Source: Nyssa sinensis
Taxonomy: Eukaryota > Streptophyta > Magnoliopsida > Cornales > Nyssaceae
Length of the DNA: 64,000 nucleotides
Reading direction: 5' to 3'
Assembly (NCBI GenBank): GCA_008638375.1
Contig: CM018032.1
Location: forward strand, 53,183,882-53,247,881
The notes under the pieces were generated by a model that was not told where the DNA came from, searched no databases, and saw only the letters and a program-made list of their open reading frames with translations. Positions 26,384 to 39,001 of this stretch are shown in pieces. Both the position numbers and the translations under genes were made by a program. How positions within the stretch are numbered: position 1 is the stretch's first letter; each line of letters begins with the position of its first letter.

Positions 26384-26841
26384 GGGTAAATCACACTGAC
26401 ATCTTTTGAGATTTTTGAAATTATACTAACTTCTTTTATTTTACTTGACAATATACAAATATCATCTTTCAGTCAAAATAATTTTATTTTTTATTTTTGC
26501 ATTTTTTAATTTGGATCAAATTTTTTTAACTTTTTTTAAAGTTGTTTTATATAAAAATAAATTTAAGATAAATAACTTATTTTATTTTATATAAAAATAA
26601 AGTTGAGATTTTTATCAATATTTATTTAAAAAATGAAAAGAAATTAGACAAATTTTAAAAAATTAAAAAAACAAAATAAAAGAGACAATTTTATCATTTT
26701 AAAAAAAAATTAATTAGAGCAAATATTTATATATTGTAAACTAATATAAGAGAGGTCAATTTAATTTTAAAGACTTTAAATAATATCAGTACAATTATAA
26801 AAAATTATAAATAAAAAAAAATTATTTGATTTAATTTACCC
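26384..26841. mobile_element. MULE-type MITE with 9-bp target duplication
   Basis: The ends are GGGTAAAT...ATTTACCC. They are flanked by an exact 9-bp repeat AATAACTTA (26375-26383 and 26842-26850), the duplication length of Mutator-like elements. The 458-bp interior is very AT-rich and non-coding. A related copy lies at 36150-36736. Confidence 0.75.
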
Positions 26842-27067
26842 AATAACTTATTATAAGCCCTTCCCAAACAAAAACTTATCTAAAATCGTTATTTATAAAG
26901 AAACCTTATCTGAAAGCGGTATTTAAAAAACATAGCATTAATGAAAGTACCTTTCATTCTTGTTCTCTTTGGAATTGGAAGTATTCTAGCGATTATCTTT
27001 GGACCCATCTCTTTCTCTCTCTCTTTCAGTTTCTCTTTCTCTCTTCCATCGTAATCAGAGTAAGATA

Positions 27068-30000
27068 ATGGTTGGAGCTCAGTTATGTGTCCGTACAGTT
27101 TCCGGCTTCTGGGCTGTGGCAGATCAAGAAAATGCGGGCCCCTCGATTTCGAGCTCACTCGGTTACTCTCCGTCTCGCTTCTCATTTCAATTAGGTTTCG
27201 GGCACAGACATTGTCGTAGATCAAAGTTTATCTTTATATCCTGTAAGTCTTCTCGTGGAAGCTTTGGTGGCAAATCAAAGGACAGCGAAGAACGCGATCA
27301 CGAGTATCTTGAAGCCTTCGTCCTCGTTTCAGGTCGCAAATCCAGCATTGTTCTCTTTATTCATATATTTGTGCTTGCTTGCTTTAGATAAGTAATCGTG
27401 CGTGTGTTTGTATGATTAAGTTGTACCTGAATTTGCTTGATGTAACTTTGCTTTAGCTGCTGGATTGCATTACTATTACAAGAGGAATTGATAGAGGGTC
27501 TGATGTCTTAATTATGCACAAGACGTCATGCAGATTGAATTCATCCTTACATTTTTCTTGGGTTTATTTGATTTTTATGTTGCAAGTGTGGTAGCGATTT
27601 CTCTTATTCTCAATCGATGAGTTGGCAGATTGATTTTGCTCCCAAATTTGTGCAAGTTGGCAGATTGGTTATGCAACTTTATGGTGTGGTTCTTGGAAAT
27701 CGAATACATTACTGAAATGCAACCGTTTAACCTGTTAGAATTTACACGTTTTGCTTTTAAATCTTTTGATAGACTATTATTATACGGACATACATATACT
27801 TACAGGTTACAATCAAGGGATGCACAATATATTAGTCACTAGAATTATTATATTTTATATATTTTTTTTATAGCTTTCATTGACAAATAACAACTTCATA
27901 ATTATGCAACTTGCACAATAAAGATAACCTTGCATTCGCGCATGAGAGTATATAGTAATTTGAGATACAAAATAAAATTATTATCAGACACAATGGAACT
28001 TCTGATTTTGCTTTGCCCATCTGAGGCAGTAATGCTTCTACTTTTTTATTGTGATAAATGTAGTACCATTATATTTATCAGAAAAACCAAGGAATTATAT
28101 GATTGAGCGAATGCTTCTGGTGAAAGTGCCTTATACCGTGTATTCTATGGGGAACTTTTCTATACTACAATATTACTTAGGAGTAGAAAAATCAGTTTTT
28201 CCTCTTTTACTTCACTAGGTCTTGTTTGGATAACTGAATAAAAAGGCTGGATTGGATAGGATAATCATATATCACCACTCCCTTGGAATAGATTATATCC
28301 TATTTGAGTGGGATAGAAATGGTCCACAAGATATATCATCCAAGTCAATTGAAGACACCAAGGATATATGATATATCCATGGCTATGCATCTCTAAATTT
28401 CCATTATTTCTGCTAATGCAGAAACTATCAAACACTACCAAATGCTTATGCAAGGATTTCAAGGAGACATGAAGTGGTGGTCATCCACCCTAGTGCTTCC
28501 CTTTCCTGTTCAAGCAAAGCAATCTAGAGCCGATGTCAGTTCAATGGGAAGGGCATTTCTTCGTCGTTTTCACAATCCCACAATTTTTCTTAAAATTTCT
28601 TGTGATGGAGACTTCTTGCTACCAGTTATTGTAGGTATGTGAATGAAGTTGTCACACAATCACTGCATTGTTGTCTCCTGTTTGATTGCCATATCTTGAC
28701 AGATCTGCTTGCAACTATTGAGTTAACTTTAATTATATACTATGGCAGGGGAATTTGCTGTTGAAAATCTTATTGATTCCATATATGAAGATGAGAATGT
28801 GGTAACTACTATGATTTTGATGTGAATTTTTTATTTCTTGTTTTCATGTTAATGCTCAGATATATCTGTATGCTGCAGGACTGCTCAAATCAGTTCCAGA
28901 TTGTGAAAAATCTTGTGGAGAAACTTGGCTATGAAGTATGGAGCTAATTTTATCATGTATTTAAGACATCTCAATGCTTGTACTCTTAGTCATTTTCTTG
29001 CTTACGATGCTTTCTTTGATGGCATTTCCAACTGAAATTGCTCAGGAGTCTCAAGTTTCACTGCCCTTGTTTCTTATCCTATGGCATACATTTTGACAAA
29101 ATGATTATATAATTGTTTGAAGTAGAATTTGTTGAAAAACGAATTGCAAAACCTAAAAAAGAATGGGTAAGGAGGGTGATAGGGTCAGGTTGCCCTTATC
29201 TACCTTCATGCATATATTGAACTGAAAATATGGTAAGCTACTGTACTTTGATATATTCCAGATCTTGAAGTGAGAAATGATAGATCCAATTTTTATACAG
29301 GCTGCCCTGATTCTCTTTTGTAATATCTGCTCCTCATTTAGAATTATAATGGACTAATACCATTTTCATTGGAGAAAAATATTACATAAAGTACAAGTGG
29401 CAAGTTTATGTTCAGTAACCATGTTTTCTAGTTCAGTAATACCTTCATCAAATTGATTTCATGATATGGTCAACATATTGTATAATTCAAGGATGCTGGT
29501 TTATTTGGGCAAAGCCACAACCACTCATTGATATCTCAGTGGCTCGGACTGATCTGCTTGATGAACTGTTTTTTCCCAATGACTACCAAAGAACTTAGCA
29601 TTGATTTCTTAATTTTTAAAATATTTTCATTTCACCTCAGGTAGTCCAATGGATTTACTGAATAATTTCAGGTACTCCCTTCCCTTGGCAACCACCTAAC
29701 TAATTGCAGTTTGGAGATGGGCTCCAGTTGAAGTGTTTCTTTTTATTTTTCGACTGACCATTAAGATGTTTGCGTATACTAACTCCACAATTTTTTTATA
29801 TTTGCTCAATTCCAGAATGAATTAACTTCACTTTCACGAGACATGAAATGATGAAGACTTTTACCTTTGCTACAAGAGAACCTTTTTTTATTTTTTTAGT
29901 GTTTTTGATAAATACTTCAAGAGAACCTCTGACCTTGAAGCCTTTTTTCTTCGATATGAAGAGAACTCCAAGCGCTGAACATTGTTCCAGTTTCGTCAGT

Positions 30001-32621
30001 GGGTAAACTCTCCGGCCCCCACAAGCCTTCCAAAAGAAGACTTACGTCTTCTAGTGGGTGGCCTCAAAGGAATTTGCACTTAGTGGGAGTCGAACTAGAG
30101 ACTTATGCTTGTAAAGCAGTTACCTCCTCCCACTCTACCAGTGGGCTACCCCCTTGGGGTTTTGACCTTGCAGTTTTCATGTCATTCTTTCAAATAGTTT
30201 ACCTGCAAACTAGATGGGATAACAAACAAAATAATTCCATTTTAGTAACCTTTTTTGATAGGTGGTTCTGCTTTGTAGGCTGCAGGATGGTTGCGTTTTA
30301 AAGCAGTTCTTTTACTGTAAGAGCTTTTTCTTTTTCCTTTTTTAAAAAATAGTCGCTCATGTTCCATTAATCCCATCATCCTACATCAAGTCTTACTGAT
30401 TCTCACCCAATGCAATGAAGATCTTGAATCTATCTTTTATTGTAGTTGTTTAATTTCTTTTAGCACATTTAAATCTTTCTTTGTTTTACTGACAAAAAAA
30501 AAATTGTTTGTTTTATTTTCCCTTTTCAAATTCTTCATAAGTGACCTCTTTGTGCCAATTTATCTTTTAACCTCTTCATTCCTTTGCCAAATCATTTTAG
30601 ATGATGATCTTTTCTCCTTAGGTTCTTTAACTCTCTTATTTGCTATATTTTCATGTAGACGGCCATCTCTAACTTAGTAGCTTAGTTTATTCTTTGATAT
30701 ATATATATATATATTGTTCCATCATCCTTAATATTTGTGTTTATTTCTTACTTATCAATACACACACACGTGTCTCTATTTTTTATCCTTCGAAATCTTC
30801 CACGGGGTTCTTACGCTATTATTTTTCTACTTTTGTTTGTCCGTTTGTTAATATCAATATCTAACACCCCTTAATGATTAGGCTTTTTCATATGATAGCT
30901 TTTCAATCCTTAATTGTTGTTTGTTTCATCATCCTTTTCTCAGAAATGAGTCTTTTTGGCTTAATAATCATCCTTATTTTCTGTTGAAGCATATTTTATA
31001 ATTTTATGCATGCATTCGTCATAATTCACTAAGGTTGTGCCTAAAATATTTTTAACTTAAATTTTTGTTATTATTATTTTCATTTTTTGGGATATGTAAG
31101 GCACACACCTACTTTGTCCCATTTGGGACTTGAACCATCAACCTCCTTTTTGAGAGGTAGAGGAGATATCACTCAAGCTAACACTTGATCTTTAAATATA
31201 TATATACATATATATATATGTATTAATTTTGGTACGAAGTTTTTAAATTGCTGTCAATAGTGTGTTATGTTTTCTCCCATAATGTCTACAACTTATAACT
31301 ACTTCGTTTCCAAAATTATATGAATATTGTACTTAAATAATTGCATCTCACTTTAAAAAAGAAAAAAAGAAAAAGAACACTTAATAAACATATGCAATTC
31401 TTGTTTCCATAAGATCCTTTGTTCATGTAAATTTTTCTATAAGAAATGGTCTGAAAGTGGGCAGGGTAAAATGTAAAACCTATCTATTGTACTAAGTTAT
31501 TGTTATTCTTCTTCTTCTTCTTCTTCGTCATCTTTTTTTTTGTTTATTGTTTTTATTATCTTTCAATTGTAGGTTAAAATGGTGAGGATTACAGAAAGAG
31601 TGATTAATACTTACTTCGCCAAAATATATTTTTGCAAGGTATGTATATAACTTAAGAAACGTATTTTTTTTTATATAAAATGTATTTGTGAACTATTTTT
31701 GGGAAGTACCTTTATAAAAGGAATTTATTTTTTTTTGTATTTGCTTTGAATTTTTATAATCTGCAGTCTGGGGAGAAAGATATTCTAAGTGTGGATGCAC
31801 GTCCCTCAGATGCCATAAATGTGGCAAAAAGATGCAAGGTATTTATTTTTTGCCCCTTGGAGGCCCAATTACCATTGAATTTTGCGGAATTAGACTATAA
31901 TAATATACCTTGGACAAAGCTTTCTTTGAAGTAATTGTACGGCTTGAAGAGTGTTTTGACAAGTTTAAGAGTAGCACATCTCTCCATTGGAAACAATACA
32001 TCTGCAACCTTTCAGATGGATCTTTTTAACTTCAACTGAATGCCACCTGATGCCTGCTTTTCCATGGAATCATTTCAAATAATTGTTTCTTCAGGGCTGC
32101 TGCTAATTGTGATTGAAAATTAATGTATACAGGTACCCATATATGTAAATAAACAAATTGTCTTCACAGATGCTATTAGAATTGCATATGGGATGGGCAG
32201 AATGCGGGATGCAAAGTCTGTATATGATGTATCCCTAGATAGGTATGGATTGTGCTAATTCCTGGGACCTTATTTTCACTATTATGGGTTTTGTTGTATC
32301 TCTAAGCTCGAGTTATGTCTTATTCAGTGCTGCAGATGGTCCAGATTTATTTGCCGAGGAACTTGGTATAATGAGGAATATGAATTTAGCTGTCACGGAG
32401 GAAAGATACAGTGATGCAGGTATTAGAAACAGTAGAAATAACCTTTTAATTTTTTAATAAAAAATTGATCCATACCGAGCACCTGTGTGTTGCATTTTAC
32501 TTTAATTTGCATGACAGCACTCTTTTATGTTATGAAATCTCTTGTCACCGATTTACTGTGTCCTGCAGCCATGTGGAGAAACAAACTTATGAAGATTCGC
32601 GAGTCAAGACATGAGCATTAG
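27068..32621 (+). CDS. BBD1: Bifunctional nuclease, BBD1/BBD2-like (BFN/DUF151 plus UVR-like C-terminus)
   Basis: Nine coding exons joined at GT-AG sites: 27068-27332, 28422-28634, 28749-28801, 28879-28935, 31573-31638, 31767-31838, 32133-32242, 32328-32419 and 32569-32621. They give 326 codons without a stop, the usual BBD length. The start MVGAQLCVRTVSGFW is followed by a basic region. The BFN/DUF151 domain (about residues 125-265) contains FLRRFHNPTIFLKISCDGDF, VRITERVINTYFAKIYF and SVDARPSDAINVAKRCK. A UVR-like segment (EELGIMRNMNLAVTEERYSD onward, about 275-320) ends the protein at RESRHEH. Arabidopsis relatives have RNase/DNase activity and act in basal defence and ABA responses. Intron 4 (2.6 kb) holds two SINEs. 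The 3' UTR may hold another intron, with AATAAA at 33058-33063. Family assignment is firm; BBD1 versus BBD2 is not. Confidence 0.93.
29999..30157 (-). mobile_element. SINE in intron 4 of the BBD gene
   Basis: On the - strand a tRNA-like head reads GGGTAGCCCACTGGTAGAGTGG (A box) with GCATAAGTCTCTAGTTCGACTCCC ending in a B box about 40 bases later. A tRNA-unrelated body follows to about 29999. The Pol III promoter spacing and size fit a plant SINE. Flanking duplications were not resolved. Confidence 0.6.
31089..31191 (-). mobile_element. Second SINE in intron 4 of the BBD gene
   Basis: On the - strand an A-box-like TGTTAGCTTGAGTGAT is followed by the B box GGTTCAAGTCCC and then a short body GTAGGTGTGTGCCTTACATA. 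This resembles Au-type plant SINEs. An AT microsatellite adjoins it at about 31195-31220. Confidence 0.55.
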
Positions 32622-33063
32622 ACTTTTGTTAAGGTATATCTTGCTTTCCTTGCAATGCTGATTGCTTTGCACATTGGAACTTACTTTCAGGTTTTGATTA
32701 TATTATTTCCTACTGTTGAAGTTTGATTAATGTATTTTACATTTATCGAGCCAGAAAATTGATAGATTATTAAATCTTAGTTCGTGTTGAGGACTCGACT
32801 GCACTGTTTGTTCAGGGTTTTTGTCTCTAACGTATATACAAATGGATGAGGGGATGAGTACGTCAGAAGAGACAGCCTTGCAACCATGGAATTGAAATAT
32901 TACTAATGAAACTTCCGAACTGTTGGTATGTACAGCTTTGACTTACCACAGAAATGTCGTCCCTGGTTTAAATTTGGAGTCATGTAATCAATTGTATTGT
33001 TTTAAACCGTTGTAATGGTTGATCTTCTCTTAAATGAAGCTATAAGCGATGTAAACAAATAAA

Positions 33064-33227
33064 TCTCCTCTGGTTTATAATATTCTATTGAAACTAATGT
33101 AAGCTAGTTCTCTGATTAATATACTTTCTTTGGTGAATTGAGAGATTGGATTTGTATGTTGCTCAGAGAATTATGATGCATAACAGATTCATTACTTAAG
33201 ACTTGTTAACAATGTTAAAACACACAT
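33064..33227. other. Convergent intergenic spacer between the BBD and AMT genes
   Basis: A short AT-rich spacer between two 3' ends. No separate feature is visible. Confidence 0.5.
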
Positions 33228-35013
33228 TCAATGCTTTCTGCAGAAAGAAGGAAATTTCGGGGTCATGTTAAACCGTAGTGGAGGATGCCTCTCACCATCT
33301 CCCCACAATGCGTAGGCCTCCTCCCCGTGGACAGCATCGTCACCAATCTCAAGATCTTCTTCATCCATCCTGAGGTCAACCATGCGGCTTATCATTATGC
33401 AGATGAAGCTCGTGACAATGACATTCCAGATAGCAATGAAAGCTGCTCCGATGAGCTGGTGCATCATTTGGAGGAGACCAGCGTGGATTTTATCACGAGA
33501 CATACTGTAAAACAAGCCTGGACCATAATTATCCGAGCGATAAAACATACTCAGAAGATCAGGTTTGGCAAAGAGGCCGGAGAGGATTCCCCCTAGAATG
33601 CCAGCCACAGCGTGCGTGTGGAAGACGCCCAAGGTGTCGTCGACTTCTTGGAAGAACCCCGATCTCTTATGTAAAACCATCATGGTGTACCAAGGTATCG
33701 AGCCTGACATTGCTCCCATTAATATTGCTGCCCATGGTTCCACAATCCCTGCCAAGGGTTTTTTTTTCATGGAAAATGATTTTTAGTCCGACACAGCTAA
33801 GCCAATACTCAAAATGACAAGCTGATTAGAGGTGTGAATATGACCTATCATTTTGTTAGTTGCACTGCATCGAAGGAGAATGAAATTTAAAATTTTATTG
33901 TTATTGGGTTTTTATGTGTTTCCAAAATTATATAAAGCTAACCTGCACCAGGTGTAATGCAGACGAGGCCGGTGATCATTCCCTGAACAGCACCAATGAC
34001 AGAGCTTTTCTTATAGACAATCATGTCGAGGGAAAGCCAGACCAAGAGGCTGGTGGCAGTACAGATATGGGTGTTGAGAATGGCTAGCGATGAAATGAGT
34101 CCTGCAGCAAATGGAGATCCACCGTTGAAACCCGTCCATCCCAGCCAGAGAAACCCTGCACCTCCCAACATGTGAATTATGTTGTTCGGGGGAAAATGCT
34201 GCCTGTCCTGTGAATGCCTCGGTCCCACCTATAATCACCACCACAATCATACAATCAAATCATCTCATCTCATCACCATCACCATCATCAAATGGGGATT
34301 GGGATCCTCTCCACTGCATTGGAGAGGTCGAGTTTGTCTATGAGATGGGATCTGCAGTAGGACCTACCTATGTAAGACCCACTTTCATGTGAGGGGTGAA
34401 CTCTAGATCCATCAAATGATACAGATTTTCAAAATCATAAAAAGCGAATCCCCCTCAAGAAAACTAAAGAGGAGAGGAATGCCACCTGGGAGCCCAGACC
34501 AAGGTCCACTCTGACGGTGGTGGAGGGAGAGGGGCACTAAGGGTCACCCCCAGTTTGTAAATTGTATTTTTTATTCCATGTTTTGTTAAAAAAAATTTAA
34601 AAAAAATTGGGACTTGTCCCTCCCCAAATATATATATATATATATATATATTATGAAAAATCTTAAATTTTCACACTTTTGTCTTCTTATCTATAATTTC
34701 TGAATTTGTCAGTGTGTTCTAATACCATAAGTTTGTTGGCCCAATAATACGAGAAAATGGTCCAATCACATGTTTCAAAATACTTAAACTTAATTATTAA
34801 TAGTAAGTTTTGGATGTGCTTTATATGTCAATTAAATTCTTCACAGTTAACTGATGTGGAATAGAAATACTACACAACATTTAGATGTATAATTGGTGCT
34901 ACGTTCATCCAGTGTCATGCACATTCTTCCTCACTTATAATCCCGTATTAACATACCATGTTAGAATTTAAATTGCTTCAAAAAGCTTAAATGCCTAACA
35001 ATATATAAATGTC

Positions 35014-35046
<33 letters not shown>

Positions 35047-35688
35047 CAAGCTCACAGATGTAAAATAACATACCCAATAAGCAGCAGTGAAACCAGCCAC
35101 CCCGGACGACAGATGAATGACATAACCACCGGAGAAGTCGATGACATGAAAATCATCAAGAAATCCAGGGCCCCAGATAGAGAAGGCCCCAACGGTGTAA
35201 GATAGGGTGACCCACAGAGGAACAAACAACATCCAAGCATAAAAATTCATCCTCCCAAGCAACGAACCAGCCAACAATATCACAGTTATAGCAGCAAAAG
35301 CAAATTCATAAAACACAAAGTTGGCGTTTGGCATGTAAATTTCATAGGATGGATGTTCAAATTGGGTTACCAGATACTTTTCGGCCATGGACACATCGGG
35401 CTTGCCCAGTAGCGGGAGCATTTGATTCCCGAAGGACATGTGATGGGCCCAGAGGACCCAGCAGATCAAGACAGCGGCGAAGGCGTAAAGGGCCATGAAT
35501 GCCGAGTTCACGGCCCATTTTTTCTTCACCATGCTGCCATATAGAATGACCAGCCCTGGAACACTCTGTAGTCCCACCATGGTGGCTGCTATGAGTTGCC
35601 ATGCACTGTCTGCTTTGTTTAGCCACGGTGGTGATGCCTCGTCCGTCGACAGACCGGCCGGCAAGCTGCTGCTGAAATTTCCAGCCAT
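33228..35688 (-). CDS. AMT2: Ammonium transporter, AMT2/AMT3 type
   Basis: Three exons read leftward: 35688-35074, 34228-33943 and 33748-33228. They give 473 codons with consistent GT-AG junctions. The protein starts [20 protein letters not shown] and has the multi-helix Amt/Mep fold. Landmarks are [20 protein letters not shown], the conserved Asp and first pore His in [15 protein letters not shown] (D184, H192), [40 protein letters not shown], and the second pore His in [18 protein letters not shown] (H346). The C-terminal cytosolic tail has [11 protein letters not shown], the region used for trimer allosteric control in plant AMTs. It moves ammonium across the plasma membrane. The FHTHAVAG motif and intron-containing structure fit the AMT2/3 (Mep-like) clade rather than intronless AMT1. 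The GA-rich 5' UTR starts just right of 35688. Intron 1 carries (TA)n runs. Exact subfamily is inferred. Confidence 0.93.
35021..35046. repeat. (TA)n microsatellite in AMT intron 1
   Basis: Lies immediately inside the intron near the donor site. Another TA run is at 34628-34652 in the same intron. Confidence 0.9.
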
Positions 35689-36149
35689 ATTGAAAGAGAG
35701 AGAGGGAGAGGGAGAGGAAATTTTTGGAAAAGCTTAGAGAGCTTCGCAGTATAAAGAATAAGGTGGTTTGGAGTATAGCATGGTTAAGCTTTGGTATAAT
35801 CTACAATGGACAGAGGATCCTTTAACATTCTTTGCTGTCTATACCAAAAGCAGCTGGCTTTTCTTAAAGATTCATATGAGAATTAGGAAAGCGGACTGCG
35901 GCTGCAAGTTTTACTTCTGGTGTTCTGTCTGGTTTTGTCATTTTAAATAAAGCACTATTAATGTAATTTCGAATTAATATGAGAAAAGATATTTTAAATA
36001 TTGTATGATCTTAGGCAGTGACGGACTCACACTTTAAGCTTTGAGGGGGTAAAAATAGAAAGCTTAAAATTTAAGAGAGCTTTTTTTTTTTTTGTAAAAA
36101 TATGAAAAAAAAAAAAAAGGGAGGCAATTCCTAAATTCTTAAAACATTT
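35689..36149. other. Upstream region of the AMT gene
   Basis: Contains the AMT 5' UTR (GAGAGAGAGGGAGAGGGAG-type sequence at 35695-35715) and presumably its promoter. No second gene is visible. Confidence 0.5.
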
Positions 36150-36736
36150 GGGTAAATTATATTGACATCTTTTGAAATTTCTGACAATTAGAATGATCTT
36201 TTCTGAGGTTTTTAAAATGACATTTAAAAATTTGGGTAAATTACATTAAGAGGTTTTTGAAAATTATAAAGAACTCTTTTAAAGTTTCTGAAATGGTACT
36301 CACATCCCCTACTTTTGCTTACATAATACAAAGATTTTCCCTTCAACCTTATTTTTTTTAAAATGACAAAAATACCCCTTTCATTTTCATTTTATTTTTT
36401 TTTTTTCAAAATTGACCTTTTTTTAACTCTTTTTTAATGAATTTTTTCATGTTATATAAAAAAAATAAATTTAAGATAAATAACTTATATTTTTTAATTA
36501 AAGAAGATTTTAATTATATTTATTTGAAAATTTAAAAAAAAATGGTCAAAATTTTAAAAATACAAAAAAATATATGTGAATGGATACTTTTATCATTTTG
36601 AAAAAAATAAGATTGGAGGAGAGGTCTTTGTAATTTGTCAGTAAAAATAAAAGAGATCGGTATCATTTTAAAAATCTCAGAAAATATCTTTATAATTGTC
36701 AGAAATCTTAGAAAAAAATAAATATAATTTATCTAA
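36150..36736. mobile_element. Second, more decayed copy of the MULE-type MITE
   Basis: The left end GGGTAAATTATATTGACATC and the inverted right end AGATAAATTATATT are related to the element at 26384-26841. The interior shares phrases such as AAGATAAATAACTTAT. An internal GGGTAAATTACATT at 36233 suggests a rearranged or doubled left end. Flanking 9-mers AAAACATTT and AAAAAAGTT match only partly. Confidence 0.5.
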
Positions 36737-37735
36737 AAAAGTTATATACAAAATATAAGAAAATGGTTAAATTTTAAAAACTTAGAAAAGTCATTATCCG
36801 CGGAACCTTCTTTCGTTCTAGAATTAAATTTTCATTTATTTCAATTATTTTATTTTTAATTTTAAAATCATTTAATAATTAAAATATTATGTTTTATATA
36901 CGTTCGAGCTTATCATATTATAACTCTTTTAAATGTTAGTTGATTACTAGTGGCATTACATGCCACGACTTTCTGTTTTTTTGTCAAACACAATGAGTAA
37001 TGTACTTTTTTTTTTATAAATTTTTATATTTTATTAAAAAAATAAAAAATTAAAAGAAAAGAAGCAAAACAAAATAAAACAAACACAGACGACATTAATT
37101 TAGGATATATCGGAGTTCTCAATGAAATCAATACTAATTAATCTTGTCCAAGATACCATTCTATGTTGCTAAAAAATTGTGGATGTTAAAAATGCATGCG
37201 AGTTTGAGTTAACTGAAAAATTATTTATTAATCTTTGTGTATTAGGATTGAATTAATAAATATTTAACACATCAGTTTAATAAATAAATTAAATATTGAT
37301 TTATAAAACATTTATTGATCCATAATTTAGTAATTGAAAGAAAGAATGACAATGTATGAATTTATATAATATTAGAAATTTTTATTCATTATTAATTTGT
37401 TAGGTAATGATAATACAATAATATGTTATTTGACATGATAGTTCGTATTTTATTATTTATCTATTCTGATTTATTCTATGATGTACTTTAAAATATATTT
37501 AATTTTTTAAAATATTTTTAATATTTTAATAATATAATCAGTTCGACCAATTAATCCATTTATTGAACTAATGACTTATTGACTCATTTCATTCACTGAA
37601 TCAGTATTCGGATCGGGTTTGATAATTATGATTGTAAGCAAGCATATCCTGTCAAATTTTTTTACAACACAACATTTATGGCTATTGTGAAATAACAAAT
37701 AAACAACATGACATGATCAGTACATTAAATGATGA

Positions 37736-37769
<34 letters not shown>

Positions 37770-38360
37770 AATGTGCAGGAAAATTAAATGCACAGAGTTG
37801 ACTTATGAGACGTGATAATGTTATTTTAAAATAATTATGCCTCTCTATGATAAAAAAGGTTACATCTATTTTAAAATAAAACACAAGATGTTATCGGCAA
37901 GTCTCTTTAAAACTCATGTACAAGGGAGAAAAAATGAACTATTATTTCTCAAATTGCCTAAAATACTAAAAATAATATAAAAAATAATGCACAAAAAAGA
38001 AAATTGCAAATAAAAAATCAAAGGAGAAAGTTGTGAATGTGTGGATATAAAGTGTCGACTCTCTTATTTTTTATAAGCTTAGAATATAATTGTTATGTCT
38101 TAAAACCAATTAAAAGAATGATTTGTACAAAACAACATTAAAATATAGAAATAAATGTGAATGGTTTGCAATAAATTTAAAATGTTCAAAAGAAATTGAA
38201 AAATTAAATAAAAAATGATAAAATTCTACACCTGACACGTTCGCCATGCGTTGCCACAAACACAACGCACCCACGCCACGAGTTGAGCTGGCCGTGTGGT
38301 GCATATGTTGTTATATTTCAAATTGGACTCAACTTATTCAAGTAATCCACCCATTCTAAT
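36737..38360. other. AT-rich intergenic stretch, no gene seen
   Basis: Strongly AT-rich with a (TA)n run at about 37741-37766. No frame or RNA hairpin was recognised. Confidence 0.55.
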
Positions 38361-38370
38361 TATATATAAA
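38361..38370 (+). promoter_or_regulatory. Candidate TATA box of the MIR171 transcript
   Basis: TATATATAAA lies in a TA-rich stretch and is followed by pyrimidine-rich, transcript-like sequence (38390-38990) leading to the miR171 hairpin. A start near 38395 would place the hairpin about 610 bases into the primary transcript. This is inference; other TATA-like motifs exist nearby. Confidence 0.35.
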
Positions 38371-39001
38371 CATAACACATCTTCTCTTCCTGTAGGTGTG
38401 TCTGAGCATTGGATCACAATTAGCCTTAGCATAGCTCCAATTACTTTGGGTTTTCTGCCCCGCAGTCCGGGGAGCTAATTAGCTAATTAAGACGGTGGTC
38501 AGTTGGAAAGTCTGAATTTTGCAAGAAACAGGTTGCACCACTCAGTAAGGTGGTTACAAAAAGCTGTTCTGTTTTTTTTCTTTCTTTTTTTTTTTTTTTC
38601 TCTGGTGGTTGTTCTGACTTCTGAGAGATGGGAAAGGAGAATCAAAGAGTTAAATGCAGTGGCCTGTTTTTCTGCTTTGGTAGTCGCAGTCTTAAATGCT
38701 TCTCGCAGACCCTCTACCCTCTTAAATCCCTCCCAGCCCTGACATTCTCAATCCTCTTCACTTTTCCCCCCAATTTCTCTCCCTCTTATTACTTTGAGGT
38801 TCTTTCTGTTTTTTAGTTAGTATATATCTTGGGTTCTTCTTCTTCAGGCTCTAGTCTACTAAATCTTCTGTTTGATTCTCAAACTATAGATGCTGCTTCA
38901 TGTCTCTCTAAATGTCTCCTTCATACAAATGACAAAGAAAGCAGCAGACTGGGCTGGCTATATATAGCTATCTATTTTACTTATAGAAGATACATGAAAT
39001 A

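Noticed and set aside
28218..28439. Possible MITE whose right end (CTATCAAACACTACC) would fall in BBD exon 2
   Set aside because: The left end GGTCTTGTTTGGATA resembles it only loosely, and the exon bases encode residues that fit the BBD family, so the match is probably chance.
33285..33786. + strand open frames of 73-103 codons
   Set aside because: They are shadows of AMT exon 3 on the other strand.
35017..35737. Several open frames on both strands around AMT exon 1
   Set aside because: They overlap the intact transporter exon and lack any family signal.
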